Assembly (NCBI GenBank): GCA_025331565.1
Contig: JAFREQ010000026.1
Location: 930,001 to 994,000 of the forward strand
Reading direction: 5' to 3'
DNA from: Holacanthus passer
Lineage: Eukaryota; Chordata; Actinopteri; Pomacanthidae
Length of the DNA stretch: 64,000 nucleotides
The number at the start of each line of letters is the position of its first letter. Within the stretch, counting starts at the first letter, position 1. The notes beneath the pieces are model-generated. The model ran no database searches. It was not told where the DNA came from and saw only the letters and a list, made by a program, of their open reading frames with translations. The position numbers and the translations under genes are program-made. This document shows positions 49,348-61,126 of this stretch, in pieces.

Positions 49348-50739
49348 ATGCTTTGGTGCAGATGTGGTGTCCTACTGGTTCTCTGCGTCTGTCCTCTGGC
49401 CTCTCACCTAATGTCTCCCTGTCCTGCTGGCTGCTGCTGTCCTCGCCCAGGATTTTTGGTTTTGTGTGAGTCCCTGGGTCTCCGGTCACTTCCTCGCTCC
49501 GTCCCTCTCAGTACCTCAGCTTTATCTGTGGCCAGAAACCAGCTGTGTAACGTGGACCACCTGCTCTGGCCATTCTCTGGCCTGCAGGAGCTGAGCCTCA
49601 GTCACAATCTGCTGGCCCGCTTCCCTCGCGGCCTGCCTCCCAGCCTGGAGTCCCTGCTGCTGCAAGAAAACCGCATCACTTATATCACTTCCGGGGCCCT
49701 GCGGCAACTGGGGAACCTCACTCGCCTGGATCTGGAGGACAACCGCATCCGTGCCATTCAACCCGGAGCACTTCAGGGTCTGAACAAGCTGCAGGTCCTG
49801 ACACTGAAGGGAAACGAGCTTACGAGCCTCCCTCAGAATCTTCCCCCATCACTGACCCATTTAGACCTGTCAGCAAACTGCATCTCTGTCCTGGACCTGC
49901 CCTCTCTGTCTGCCCTGGTCAACCTGCAGGTCCTGAAGATCAACAGCAACTGCCTGCGTTCAGTCCCAGAGAGCGCCTTTGACGGCCTGCCACGTCTCAG
50001 ATCTGTGGACCTCACCAACAACCTGTGGGTGTGCGAGTGTGACATTCTGTACCTTTACCGCTGGCTGCTGAGCGGCAGGCTGAAGATGGCCACAGACCTG
50101 GTGTGCACAGAACCCATCCATCTTGCTCACCGTCTGCTTCTGAACCTCTCTGTCATGGCTATCTGTCCTCGTGTCCTGAACCAGCTTGACCTCAACTCTG
50201 CACTGGAGAGAAAGCTGGAGACGCTGACAGTGAAGCCCACGGGACCAAATTCATTTGAAAACGAGAGGTTTTTGGAAAACTTGTCAAAGCAAATATCACG
50301 AGAAACTGCTGCTGGACTTTCTAAAGATGCTCCTAAAACTCGTGTATTACCTGATCACTACTCTTTAGAGACCCTTACATATGAGGAGTGTTTGTCCTTA
50401 AATAAAACACAATCAGTCAGTCCACCCGACTCAAAAACCACTACTTCTCTCCCTGAGGGGGAACAGAAATGCAGAGACAACATCACAGGTCAGTACTCTC
50501 AGCTTAATGCTACCTCTGCTGAAGGGACACCATCTTTTCTTTCCACAAACAGAGAAGCACCTCGGCCCACTCCCAACCCAGGACCACACACACCACGAGA
50601 CTCTGCAGTGGTCATCTCTCTGCTCGCTGTGTTATGTGTATTAGTAGCTCTTCTAATGCTGGCAGTGCTACTTGTTCTGAAAAAGGTGCTTTTGCGCCAA
50701 CAGAGGGTGGCCCCGCTTGCTGTGGGATCTGGTGGATGA
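49348..50739 (+). CDS. Leucine-rich-repeat type I membrane protein, family not assigned
   Basis: An intron-free coding exon of 463 residues; an acceptor ends at 49341, six bases before the ATG. Order: signal peptide (about 1-19), Cys-rich LRR cap (CPAGCCC, about 25-40), about eight leucine-rich repeats (about 55-230), then a C-terminal LRR cap (LWVCECDILYLYRWLL, closing at MAIC). A Ser/Thr/Pro-rich stalk of about 150 residues, one membrane helix (about 420-444) and a basic 19-residue tail follow. Repeats alternate short (ending LPPS) and long, as in small leucine-rich proteoglycans. Possible N-glycosylation sites include NLT, NLS, NKT, NIT and NAT. It is probably a cell-surface adhesion or receptor protein, but no signalling motif is visible in the tail. 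No gene of this kind sits here in the human block as I remember it. Confidence 0.85.
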   Translation: MLWCRCGVLLVLCVCPLASHLMSPCPAGCCCPRPGFLVLCESLGLRSLPRSVPLSTSALSVARNQLCNVDHLLWPFSGLQELSLSHNLLARFPRGLPPSLESLLLQENRITYITSGALRQLGNLTRLDLEDNRIRAIQPGALQGLNKLQVLTLKGNELTSLPQNLPPSLTHLDLSANCISVLDLPSLSALVNLQVLKINSNCLRSVPESAFDGLPRLRSVDLTNNLWVCECDILYLYRWLLSGRLKMATDLVCTEPIHLAHRLLLNLSVMAICPRVLNQLDLNSALERKLETLTVKPTGPNSFENERFLENLSKQISRETAAGLSKDAPKTRVLPDHYSLETLTYEECLSLNKTQSVSPPDSKTTTSLPEGEQKCRDNITGQYSQLNATSAEGTPSFLSTNREAPRPTPNPGPHTPRDSAVVISLLAVLCVLVALLMLAVLLVLKKVLLRQQRVAPLAVGSGG

Positions 50740-50906
50740 CATCAGCACAGACACTGAAAATGTTTTTAATCATTTAATTCACAATGAGCACAGTCTCATA
50801 CAATATTCTGTATTATATTTTTGTATGTATACTTAAGCTGTTGACCTAACTGCATTTTCATACTGAATCCTGCAAAAGAGAGCAGCGACTTTATACAATC
50901 AAGCCA

Positions 50907-50912
50907 AATAAA
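50907..50912 (+). terminator. Poly(A) signal of the LRR gene
   Basis: AATAAA 168 bp after the stop codon, within a T/A-rich 3' flank. It lies about 400 bp before the iscu stop codon, which reads from the other strand. Confidence 0.6.
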
Positions 50913-51308
50913 GCCAAAATGCCAAAAAAATATACAAAACAAAAACACACCTCGACCTATAGTTTCTGATTTATGATGTATCTTGTTTGTGTTGTGTAGA
51001 AGCACTGCAGAGTAGCAACTTCTTTGTTTAAATGTAAGGATCAGAGTTGTCTCACACCATGAACCTCTGACTCCAAACCCAGCATCAGTGAAGAAACTAT
51101 TTCTGATCATCTGATTAAAACAAATGAACACCATCAACACTTGGCACTTGAACAATATGGGAGTCTTGGCTTGAATTAAGACAGACACCACAACCCTTTT
51201 ACATCGAGATATTTAAAAAGATATAAAACTCCCAGAAAGGTGAAGGACCTCATGTAGTGCCCATAATGGATAGTCAACAACAACATATTTACTGGCAGCT
51301 TGCACGCG

Positions 51309-52372
51309 TTACTCCTTCTTGTCCTGTTGTTTTAGTCTGTAGTCTGACAGTGCTGCTTTTATGGCATCTTCTGCAAGCACTGAAAGGAAAGTGAGGAGAG
51401 TGAGGAGGTTTGAAATGAACAACAAAAATAGCTTTAATTGCCAGGTGACATATTATAGGAAAGATGTCAAACTAAATTGTTTAAAATTGTTGCGTTCCAT
51501 TACCTTACTCAGACACTTTATTCTTTCCTTTAATTTGTCATCCATCATTATGTTTCTTAAGTGTTCAGGTGCTTTACTTCATTAATTGTATTGCTTTAAA
51601 CTTACTAGAGCAATGAAGCTTGACTGGCGGAAGGCAGAGTTCTTTGGCAATGTCTGTGTTCTTGATCTTCAGGGCTTCATCAATCTACAAGACAATAGAC
51701 TTATCAGATCCTCAGCAAAGAAGCAGGATTTGAAGAGCCATTGTTCTCCTTTTCCTTTTCATCTGTGTTATATCAACTCACCGACTTCCCCTTCACCCAC
51801 TCTGTCGCTAGAGAACTGGAGGCGATGGCTGATCCGCAGCCAAATGTCTTAAACCTTGCATCAACAATCTTGCCGTTCTCGTCCACCTGGATCTGAAGAC
51901 AACACATGGTCAAACACCTGGATGTACAGCAGGAAGTTTGAAGTCATGACAGCAGTAACTGTGTTGACCTTACCTGAAGTTTCATTACATCTCCACAGGC
52001 TGGTGCACCAACCAAACCAGTCCCCACATTCTTGGAGTTTTTGTCTAGAGAGCCCACATTTCTTGGGTTTTCATAGTGGTCCACCACCTAGAGGAAAGTC
52101 ACGAACAGAAAATGAAAGATAGAAAAAGACAGGACACAACTTAGCTGCATCTAACGTGATAAGTCAGCTAATGTCAAACAAGGCGCGGAGCTAAGTGACA
52201 ATAAAATCCTTGTGACAGGAGTTAGTTACAAATACGTGTTAACAATTTAGAAACAGGTTTACTTAGTTACCTTTTTGTGATATGAACAGACAGCGTTGAA
52301 CTGCGGAGTGAATAACCTTCGGCTGAATAACAACAGCGAAGACGCAGAGTTTCGCAAACAGACAGTCGCCAT
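51309..52372 (-). CDS. iscu: Iron-sulfur cluster assembly scaffold ISCU, mitochondrial
   Basis: Five exons on the minus strand join in phase: 52372-52271, 52087-51974, 51892-51782, 51684-51606 and 51379-51309, making 158 residues (family about 160-170). The N-terminus, MATVCLRNSASSLLLFSRRL, is a mitochondrial presequence rich in Ser, Leu and Arg. The mature part starts near YHKKVVDHYENPRNVGSL. The three cluster-ligand cysteines are present in GAPACGD, FGCGSAIASSS and LHCSML. The HSC20/HSPA9 recognition motif LPPVK is intact just before the third Cys. ISCU receives sulfur from the NFS1-ISD11-ACP complex with frataxin and builds [2Fe-2S] clusters in the matrix. It diverges from sart3. No damage was seen. 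Confidence 0.97.
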
Positions 52373-52475
52373 GTTCAGATTCCGATGACGAACGGAAAGC
52401 ACCGAGTGAGCACGAGTGAAGAAGAGTCACTTCCTGTTGACAAACGAGCGAAGAAGTGGCGGAAATGACGTCGAA
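52373..52475 (-). promoter_or_regulatory. iscu: iscu promoter-proximal region
   Basis: Within 100 bp upstream of the start are an ETS core (CACTTCCTG, 52428-52436; GGAAGTG on the minus strand) and a CRE-like TGACGTC (52466-52472). The start codon lies in AACATGGCGAC on the minus strand, a good YY1 match. These elements are common in TATA-less mitochondrial-function genes. Binding is inferred only. Confidence 0.5.
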
Positions 52476-53809
52476 GCAGGAGCCAAATTGGAAATAAAGA
52501 TATGAGAGCATTTGAAAGTAAAAGAAAGTGTAGTTATTCACGTGTTCCGTTACTGAAACTCTTGTAAGTGATTCTAGATAAAAGCATATCAGCATTATGC
52601 TTGTTTTAAATGTTGGTAGTTGGTAGAAAGTGACCAGATGCCTGAGGGCAGCTAATTTGTACACTTTCAATGGCTGGTCCAGTTCATTCAGGTGAGGAAG
52701 AGAAAGAAAAGCAAAACTGCTGAACAAACCTACAACAAAAAAAATTCTGGAAGCCTATGGCCAAGACTCCCAAAAGAGTTAGCTGAGGACTCAAATTTAA
52801 AATCTGTGTCAACAATGATCCCTTCAAGTTATACCTGTGGTGATCAGACCAATTTTTAAAAAATTATTTTGCAAGACATTTTACTGTGTTTTGCCACTGT
52901 TCATTTCCCAGACACTTGCCCCAAGGGACACATGAGAGACTTCACATCACTTATGATATTACTACTAGTACTGAGGGGCCGATTCTATGTGTATTGTAAT
53001 TGCATTGTGAATATGTTATACTGACATGTGATGTTACATATTTTTGATTTCTGACTGCTTCCTTAGTACTGCACTATTAAACATAGTTAGTCAGACTTGG
53101 AGGGCGAACTCCACACCACTTTGCAATGTGATGTCCCTGGCCTCCTCTTTATTCATTGCTTTCCATTAACAACAAATAAAGTTAACATACAGACTGTTAT
53201 GCAAGATTGCTCAAGGAAAGTGCCTGCAGTGTGAAGGAAATCACCATGTGGGGGGTCATCAAAGTGTCAAAATAGAATTAAGGAAATTAAAGTGAATAAG
53301 AGCAGAGCAGAAAACAGTTTGTCAAAAGCTGAAGCTGTTAAGAGAATTGAGAGAAACAATGAAAAGATACTAGAGCAGGAAAGAAATCGAGCTTATCAGA
53401 ATATCTGCATGGTCATGTATTGCAAAATGGTTATAAACTGTGTATTTGAGAAACAAGGGAAATCAGAGAGGATTGAGATGGTGCTGGCCTGGAGATTCCC
53501 CATGGACACGAATGGGATCACTTTGGGTTAACCCAGGACATAGTTTTCACTGTGAGGCTGATACAATCCAGCAGGTGGCAGCAATGCAACTCAAATAGAT
53601 GTCAGCTGCCATAAAACTCAACAAAAGAAGAAGACGAAGACAAACAAGTGAAGAAGGAAGGTTTTGCCGATGAAGGAGCCCCGACTAGCGGGTAACAGTA
53701 GCCGATACACGCTGTTTTCTCCGCGGTGAGTTCAGTGACAGACTCCACCTCTCACCACAGTCCCGGTCCCTGCGTGTTAGCTTGTTACCAGGCAGACAGC
53801 GTTTCCAAC
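52476..53809. other. iscu-sart3 divergent intergenic interval
   Basis: About 1.4 kb separates the two start codons. It contains a LINE ORF1 relic (53200-53531). The last 150 bp before 53810 are the presumed TATA-less sart3 promoter and 5' UTR. A shared bidirectional promoter is less likely given this distance. Confidence 0.5.
53200..53531 (+). mobile_element. Relic of a LINE ORF1 (zinc knuckle region)
   Basis: Broken frames read GKCLQCEGNHHVGGH, a decayed C-x2-C-x-x-N-H zinc knuckle, and then NSLSKAEAVKRIERNNEK. The combination 'zinc knuckle, then S-x-A-E-A-V-K' is what I associate with ORF1 of fish non-LTR retrotransposons. A frameshift lies between the pieces. Alternative: chance, or another gag-like protein. 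Confidence 0.4.
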
Positions 53810-56800
53810 ATGGCAGCGTCGAGCAGCGCAGAGCAAACGCAGTTGCAAGACATGGAGGAGGAAGATGCGGGGATAGTGGAGAGAGAGATGGAATCGGACG
53901 AAGAGGAGGACGAGGAGGAGGAGGGCATGGGAGTAGAAAATTCAGACGACGAAGAGGACGATTCCTCGGAAGATGAGAAAGAAAATGAAGCTGAAATCCA
54001 GCGGCTGGAGGAGCAGGTAATTAGCCAACAACCAAACCGAGCGTGGTTAACTAACGTTAGCTGAGGAGCTAATGAGAATGAATGGATGGTAAACACAGTC
54101 AGCGACAACGAGGCAGAAGCGTTAAAGCTGTTTGCTGCTCTGCTTTAATATAAACTGAAAATATACTTATATTAGCTGCTGTTATCCAAAACAATTAAAT
54201 GAGCGTGTATGAAACGACGTCATTCACACAGCAAGCTAATCGTGATTAGCTTTCATGCTAATCTGTGATGCTAATGACTTGTGTCGTGTCACCCGCGCCT
54301 TTTTTTATTATGTGAGTGCAGTTTAACATCAAAGCTTTTGATGAAAAAGAAACTACATGTGTTTACACAGTGTACATAATGTCCTAACTTTATCCGCTGT
54401 CACGTGCATTGTGTTAGATCTGTTGTGTGAATAACGACTCATAACATAGTTTAGTGTTATAACGTTACAGCATTATTTATGTCACATTTATTATTAGGTT
54501 AACTTAGCTAAAACTAATGCAGTCTAATACTACGACCCTGCAACAAATCCTAAGTGCTACATTCATGAAGGTTATATGTTAAGTATTTAGTAACTAACAC
54601 CTGAGTGTCTAAGTACTGTTTATATTGTGCCAACTTTTTACATGTTAGATTGATAATGTGATGATGTGATCTGGTACTAAATCTCTGCTTCATGAATGCA
54701 GCAAAGGCGATTTAATTAGGATATATAATTGTTTTGTTCAGCGTCTTACCCCCTCTCTCCTGTGTGATTTTTCAGTTGTCAATCAATGCTTTCGACTACA
54801 ACTGCCATGTGGATCTTATCAAACTACTGAAACAGGAGGGAGAACTTTTCCGTCTGCGAAAGGCAAGGCAGAAGATGAGTGAACTTTTCCCACTCACTGA
54901 AGGTTGGTGTATGTCTAATATGGTTTTGGAGTGAGAAGAATCATTTGACAGCAGCTCTGGATTATTTACAACTGAAACCACATTTTGTTGAATCCTGCAG
55001 AGATCTGGCTCGATTGGCTCAAGGATGAGATCCGTCTGACTGAGGAGGAGCCAAACCGGGAGAAAGTATATGAACTATTTGAGAAAGCTGCAAAAGACTA
55101 TATCTGTGAGTGCATCACCATTGTCACTCGCTTTAGCTTTGACATCCAGTCATTACATGATATTAAGGTTTATTACGTGTCTTTATAACCAGGTCCTGAT
55201 ATTTGGCTTGAATATGCTCAGTATTCCATTGGAGGCATGGGCTCACCTGGGGGGATAGACAAGGTGAGATCCATCTTTGAGAGAGCTGTGACAGCTGTGG
55301 GGCTCCATATGACCAAGGGACAGGCGGTGTGGGAGGCATACAGAGAGTTTGAGAATGCCATTCTGTCCACAGTACAGGTTTGTGTTTCTAATATGAGGAG
55401 AGATCTTATCGGTGATCATACATGCTCTGTTTTTGTTGCTTTTTGGTTAGAGAGATATTTATTTTGAATAATTTCAAAATAATATAAGACAATGTAAGAT
55501 AGACAGTTGTTATATTAAAAACATTTTACTGTGATGCATTAATAACAGTAGTATTGTATTAAAGCATGTTTTTGGTGACAATCTGCTTATTTAACCTAAT
55601 TTATTATAGAATTAATACAAATACTTTAGATGCTGTATTGGTGTTAGACTAAATGGGCCTTGCTAAATTTTGACACCATTTTCTCTGCTGCGTTTCCTCT
55701 CAGCCTCCCCCTGGCAGGATTCCCAGCCGTGAGGAGCAGGAGTTGCTGAACACTCAGCTTGGGCGAATCCATACACTGTTTCGCCGCCAGCTGGCTATCC
55801 CCTTAATGGGTGAGCATGACGCCTCTTCAGTCCAGACGGGCTGTAAAATGGGCAGGATTCCTGTTTTGAAGGCCGTATGTCATAGCCCACCTAAAAGACT
55901 GAAGTACTCCATTTCAGAATATAACACTGCCTTGTGCGATAAGTTGTGATGTGGATTTTGAAATGCAACACAGATCTAGAAGGAGAGCACTTCTCTAGGC
56001 CCTGACCTTGCTTTCATTTTTTTAAAGTAGTGGATAAGAGATATCCAGATGGTCCCTTATTGTGTTGATTTATTTCTGGACCTGCTGAGTGGAGAGCAGA
56101 GGCATTTTTGTAGTGTTTGAAACTCTTTCTTATCTGAACTTCTCACTTGTTGAATTGTTTACTAAAGTATTGAACAGAGATTATTCAGTATACATTAAAC
56201 CATTAGTAAATTCACTCATTCCAATTGTGCTCTGTTATTTTGTAGACATGGAAGTCACATATGCAGAATATGAACAATGGTCTGAACATGGGGTGCCTGA
56301 GACGGTTATACATCAGTACAAAAAGGCTTTGCAGCAGATGGAGAAGTGCAAACCTTTTGAAGAGTCACTGGTAACTGACTTGCATTAATTTTCTAACTTT
56401 CTTTGGCTGAAACAATATGTTACAGTTGTACTTCTTTATGACTTCAAAATAATGTGTAGTTTTTGCAGTCAATGACATGTGCATGCTGTTGTCTTGCTGC
56501 AGCTGGCAGCCGAACCTCCGAAGCTGGCAGAGTATCAGACCTACATCGACTTTGAACTAAAGGAGGGCGATCCAGCACGGGTCCAGATAACCTTTGAGCG
56601 GACTCTGGCAGAGAACTGCCTGGTACCAGACATGTGGGCAAAATACACCACATATCTTGTGAGTATTGGCGTTTGGCATGGTGCTGTCCTTAAAGGGCTC
56701 CCAGTCAGACCCGATTATGTTTACTGTGTAGAGTTTGGACTAATTTCACATGCCATTACCTCCCAGTCTGACTGCTCTTATTCAGTGCAGAAAACTTGCC

Positions 56801-59800
56801 AATTCCATCACCTGCCAGCAAGGGCTAAACAACTATGATCACAGTGTTACACTGAGCTTATGTTGATAAATTACAGCCAATTATTTCTCCCAACGGCTCC
56901 TCTTGAAATTGATTCATGGGTCTTTTAACTGTTGTCATTTAGTGTCTGACATTTTAAACATTTAATTTGAAAAATAACCAGTGATACATCAGGTTGATGA
57001 TTGTTTTTCTCATTTGAAACTAGTAAAATTATTCAAATTATTTTTGAAAGTTTTTTTCAAATTAGTGTTGAAAATGATCCCTATTTAAAAGATTTCTAGT
57101 TCGTTAAGTGTGATTCTGTACTAGTCATATTTCAGTATTAATGGCTTGGCTGGTTTCATTGTTGAGCAGCATGTAAAAACATACTTCACAGTAATGAAGG
57201 AAAATCTGGGATGTTACAAAGTGTGGTTGCTCATAAAAAATACATTTCTAGTACTACATCTTTTGAGCTTGTTTAAGATTATTTTAACCATATTATTTGT
57301 TTTCTGTTCAGGATCGTCAGCTTAAGGTCAAAGACTTGGTTCTCTCCACTCATGACCGTGCTGTCAGGAACTGCCCCTGGACCATGGGTCTGTGGAAGAG
57401 CTACGTGTTAGCTCTGGAGAGGCACGGAGCTGACCATCAGACTGTCTCAGGTAACAACTGGAGTCAAGCTGTTGAGGTGATGACTCAGTTGCTATTTTCA
57501 TGCAGTTTGTGAGTTTTTGAAGTTCTGTACGTATTTATGACAAACATTAGTGAAATGGACCGATGTTTTGTTCCATGGAGTGAATATGTTTTAAATACCA
57601 GTGCTCTTATGGGGAGATATTATTTTGGTATATTGGAACTTGCTTGTCCTTATTATGTGGTGACTTTGTCTTCCCCACAGACATTTTTGAAAAGGCGCTG
57701 AATGCAGGTTTCATTCAAGCAACGGATTATGTTGAGATTTGGCAGGCATACCTCGACTACCTGAGGAGACGTGTGGATTTCAGCAAAGGTGAGAGCAGTC
57801 GTGTATGAAACAAAATTTGTCTTTGTGTTTGGAAACTATTAAATTCACCCTGGTGCTTCCTTTTTTGCAGAATCAAGTAAAGAGTTAGAGGAGTTACGGG
57901 GAGCTTTTTCTCGATCTCTAGACTACATGAAACAAGATGTTGAAGAAAGTAGGTGGATCTGAGTACAACTGAGATTTATTTTTATGGTATTCTTGGTTTG
58001 GTTTTCACATAATTCATCGTCTTGTGTCACTGTAGGGTTTGGCGAAAGTGGAGATCCTTCTTGTATCATAATGCAGATCTGGGCAAGGATAGAGGTGAGT
58101 ATTGTTAATATGATGTTTTTTTTTGTGTTGTTATTTTGACTTTTATTATTTTGCTATTTTTGTGTGTTATTTGAAAGCAAAATTTAATTATTGTGTAACT
58201 GCTGACCCAATGAGCATGTCCATTTTAAACTTAGTAATAGCTCAAGTGTGTTCAAATACTCAGTGATGTATTTATGCTTCCAAATGACCTTGAAACATAA
58301 TGATATGATTAATAAAGGTCCATTGAGATACATAGTGAAGGACTAAAGGAACAGTTACTTAACTATGGAAGCTTTTTTCAGAAAATGTGACAGTATTAGT
58401 TGAATTTTTTTTTTTACAATTAAAAATGATCATTTATATGATTATCTTCATATGCGTTTAAGGTTCTATATAATTTTTTTAATTAAAAACCCTCACTGCC
58501 ACATGTGTAATATGGGAAAAGTCTGCACGATTGTTTCTCATAATTTTTTTCTTCCTACCAGGCCCTCCACTGCAAGAACATGCAGAAAGCCAGAGAACTG
58601 TGGGACAGTATCATGACAAAAGGAAATGCCAAATATGCCAACATGTGGCTGGAGTACTATAACCTTGAAAGGTCAGTCAATCCAGGTCTGATGCCTTTGT
58701 TGCTAAACATTAATCAAAACTTGTATATGGTGTCCTTGATGTTTTACTCTATTTCTAGGTCTTATGGAGACGCTGTTCACTGTCGGAAAGCTCTCCACAG
58801 AGCAGTTCAGTGCACCTCGGACTACCCTGAGCACGTGTGTGAAGTCCTGCTCACCTTCGAGAGGGTGGAAGGTCAGTCCCAATATAAAACTCAAACTTAG
58901 CATAAGAATAAAATAGATTTTCATGAATAATAATGTGTCTCTGTATTTTGCGTCCTCACTTACAGGTTCTCTGGAGGACTGGGACGTAGCAGTGCAGAAG
59001 ACTGAGACCCGGCTGAACAGGATTAATGAGCAGCGAGCAAAGGTAGGAGCTCGTATCAGCATTGTACAGGGCAGGTGTATTATTTAGCTGCTTTTGGCTA
59101 ATGTTACCGTGTTCTGCCCATCTGTTAGGTGGCTGAGAAAGAAGCCAACATGGCTCGCCAAGAGGAGGAGAGAGCTGATCAGCGGCGAAAGGCCAAGTTA
59201 GACAAGAAGGCTCAGAAGAAGGTCCAGAAGGGAACTCGAGCTGGGGAGAAGAGGAAAGCGGAGCAGGATGATTATCACGACGAGTGGAATGAGGACTTGG
59301 GTAAATAATGATGATGATATGATAAACCTTTTTATATTTAAGCAAAAAATGACACTTGACAGATCATGTGTTAACTAATCTTTTTCCCAACAACAGAACA
59401 AGCTCCAAAAAGGCACAGAGGAAATGGGGACCAAACCACTGAAGAGTACATGGAGACTGAGACAGGACTCTTTGGGAAGAACGCTCCCCCTGGCTATAAA
59501 CCTGCTCCGCCTGGCACTAAAAAGGCCCAGCAGGGAGCTGCAGCCGCTACCCAGAGGCAGAACGATGACAAGCCAGAGCTTCGCAACGATAACAGCAGTG
59601 TTTTCATCAGCAACCTGGCATACACGCTGGAGGAGCCGGAGGCTAAGCTCAGGACACTGTTTGAGACCTGCGGTCCCATCAAACAGATCCGCCCTGTCTT
59701 CAGCAACAAAGGGAGCTTCAAAGGCTATTGCTATGTACAGTTTGAATCCCCGGTGTCTGTCTCTGAGGCCCTGAAGCTGGACAGACGGGAAGTGGAGGGC

Positions 59801-61126
59801 AGGCCCATGTTTGTGTCACCTTGTGTTGACAAAAACAAAAATCCTGACTTTAAGGTAAATATGAACTAAATATGAAATGTTTGTTTTTTATAATAACCAT
59901 AGTATCTGCAGGTCGCAAAGTCTTTAAAATCATTGAATCATTTTATCAGTTTTTTTAAAAAAGGTTAGAAGGTATTAAATAATCTCAAATTCACAACTTC
60001 TTAATATTTTCTTTTGCCTTGATCTTAAATTAATTAATCATTTTCAATTGGTTAATTCATCTATCCCCCATGACCCTGCAAAGGAAAGTGGTTATACATG
60101 ATGGATGGATAATTCATCCATTTTGACATTTGTCTGGGTCCAATGTCGTGCTAATTAAATGAAATCATTAGGAATTATAATTATATTCTGCTGGTAGGTA
60201 CTGAAAAAATGTGATGTGATAATCAATAATTGTAGGTCATATTGTCCCCCAGGTTTTCCATCATGAAGAAACCCAGATAACGTGCAATACAAGTGACCAC
60301 TTCCCATTTATGTTCCTGCAGGTGTTTAAATACAACACATCCATGGAGAAACAAAAAATCTTCATCTCTGGGCTGCCATTCTCGTGCACTAAAGAGCAAC
60401 TGGAGGAGATCTGCAGAAGTCATGGCACCATCAAAGATGTTCGTCTGGTCACATATCGCTCAGGAAAACCCAAGGTGAGGTGTAAAGAAGAGGACAGTGT
60501 CCAGATGTTTGGCTAAAAATAGCAATCCTGATTGAGCTAATGATAACCACCTTTCACCATCCAGATGCTGAGCAAGGTCAAGGTGCATAGAGTCTGTTGT
60601 TGATGTATTAACTGTCTCTTTCTGTGTGGCTCTGCAGGGTCTGGCATATGTTGAGTTTACAGATGAAGCTCAGGCTTCTCAGGCAGTTCTGAAAATGGAT
60701 GGCATGGATATAGAGGGCAACAAAATTTCTGTTGCTATAAGTAACCCCCCTCGCAGAAACACAATGGATAAACCTGGCTCCAACAGGCCCATGACGGACC
60801 TGATGCCTCGCCAAGTCTATGGATCGTAAGTTTATTGACTCATTTCTCTGTCAGGCCATTTGAAATGTTCTGAAAGGCTGCCATTCTTTGATAAGTACCT
60901 GTACAGAAACAAAGCTGTCTTTTGTTTCTGCAGGAGAGGAAGAGGACGCACCCAACTGTCATTGCTGCCTCGTTCTCTGCACCGACAAAGTGGGACTGCA
61001 AGCAAAGTGGAGAATGGGACTGCAGGTGAGCAGGTCCCAGCAGCAGCCAGCGCAGCAGTGAGCACACCTGGAGACACGAAACCTTTGTCAAATTCAGACT
61101 TTGCCAGGATGCTTCTCAGAAAGTGA
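53810..61126 (+). CDS. sart3: SART3, U4/U6 snRNP recycling factor
   Basis: Nineteen exons join in phase: 53810-54016, 54776-54902, 55001-55105, 55193-55377, 55704-55809, 56246-56370, 56503-56658, 57312-57450, 57681-57788, 57871-57948, 58036-58094, 58562-58671, 58759-58871, 58966-59042, 59129-59300, 59397-59854, 60322-60474, 60638-60825 and 60934-61126. The product is 952 residues (human about 963). An acidic N-terminus precedes the HAT-repeat domain (WLEYAQYSIGG, VEIWQAYLDYLRRRVDF, MWLEYYNLERS), then a coiled, Lys-rich nuclear-localisation segment (KAKLDKKAQKKVQKG). Two RRMs follow (RNP2 VFISNLAY with RNP1 GYCYVQF; RNP2 IFISGLPF with RNP1 GLAYVEF), and the conserved LSm-contacting end FARMLLRK. 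SART3 re-anneals U4 and U6 snRNAs in Cajal bodies and brings in USP4/USP15. All splice sites are GT-AG. Confidence 0.97.
60067..60112. repeat. Retroelement tail fragment ('gatggatgg' type)
   Basis: CATGACCCTGCAAAGGAAAG and GGTTATACATGATGGATGGA, within sart3 intron 16, resemble the common fish retroelement 3' end 'ccctgaaaaggataagcggttacagaaaatggatgg'. Short and decayed. Confidence 0.45.
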
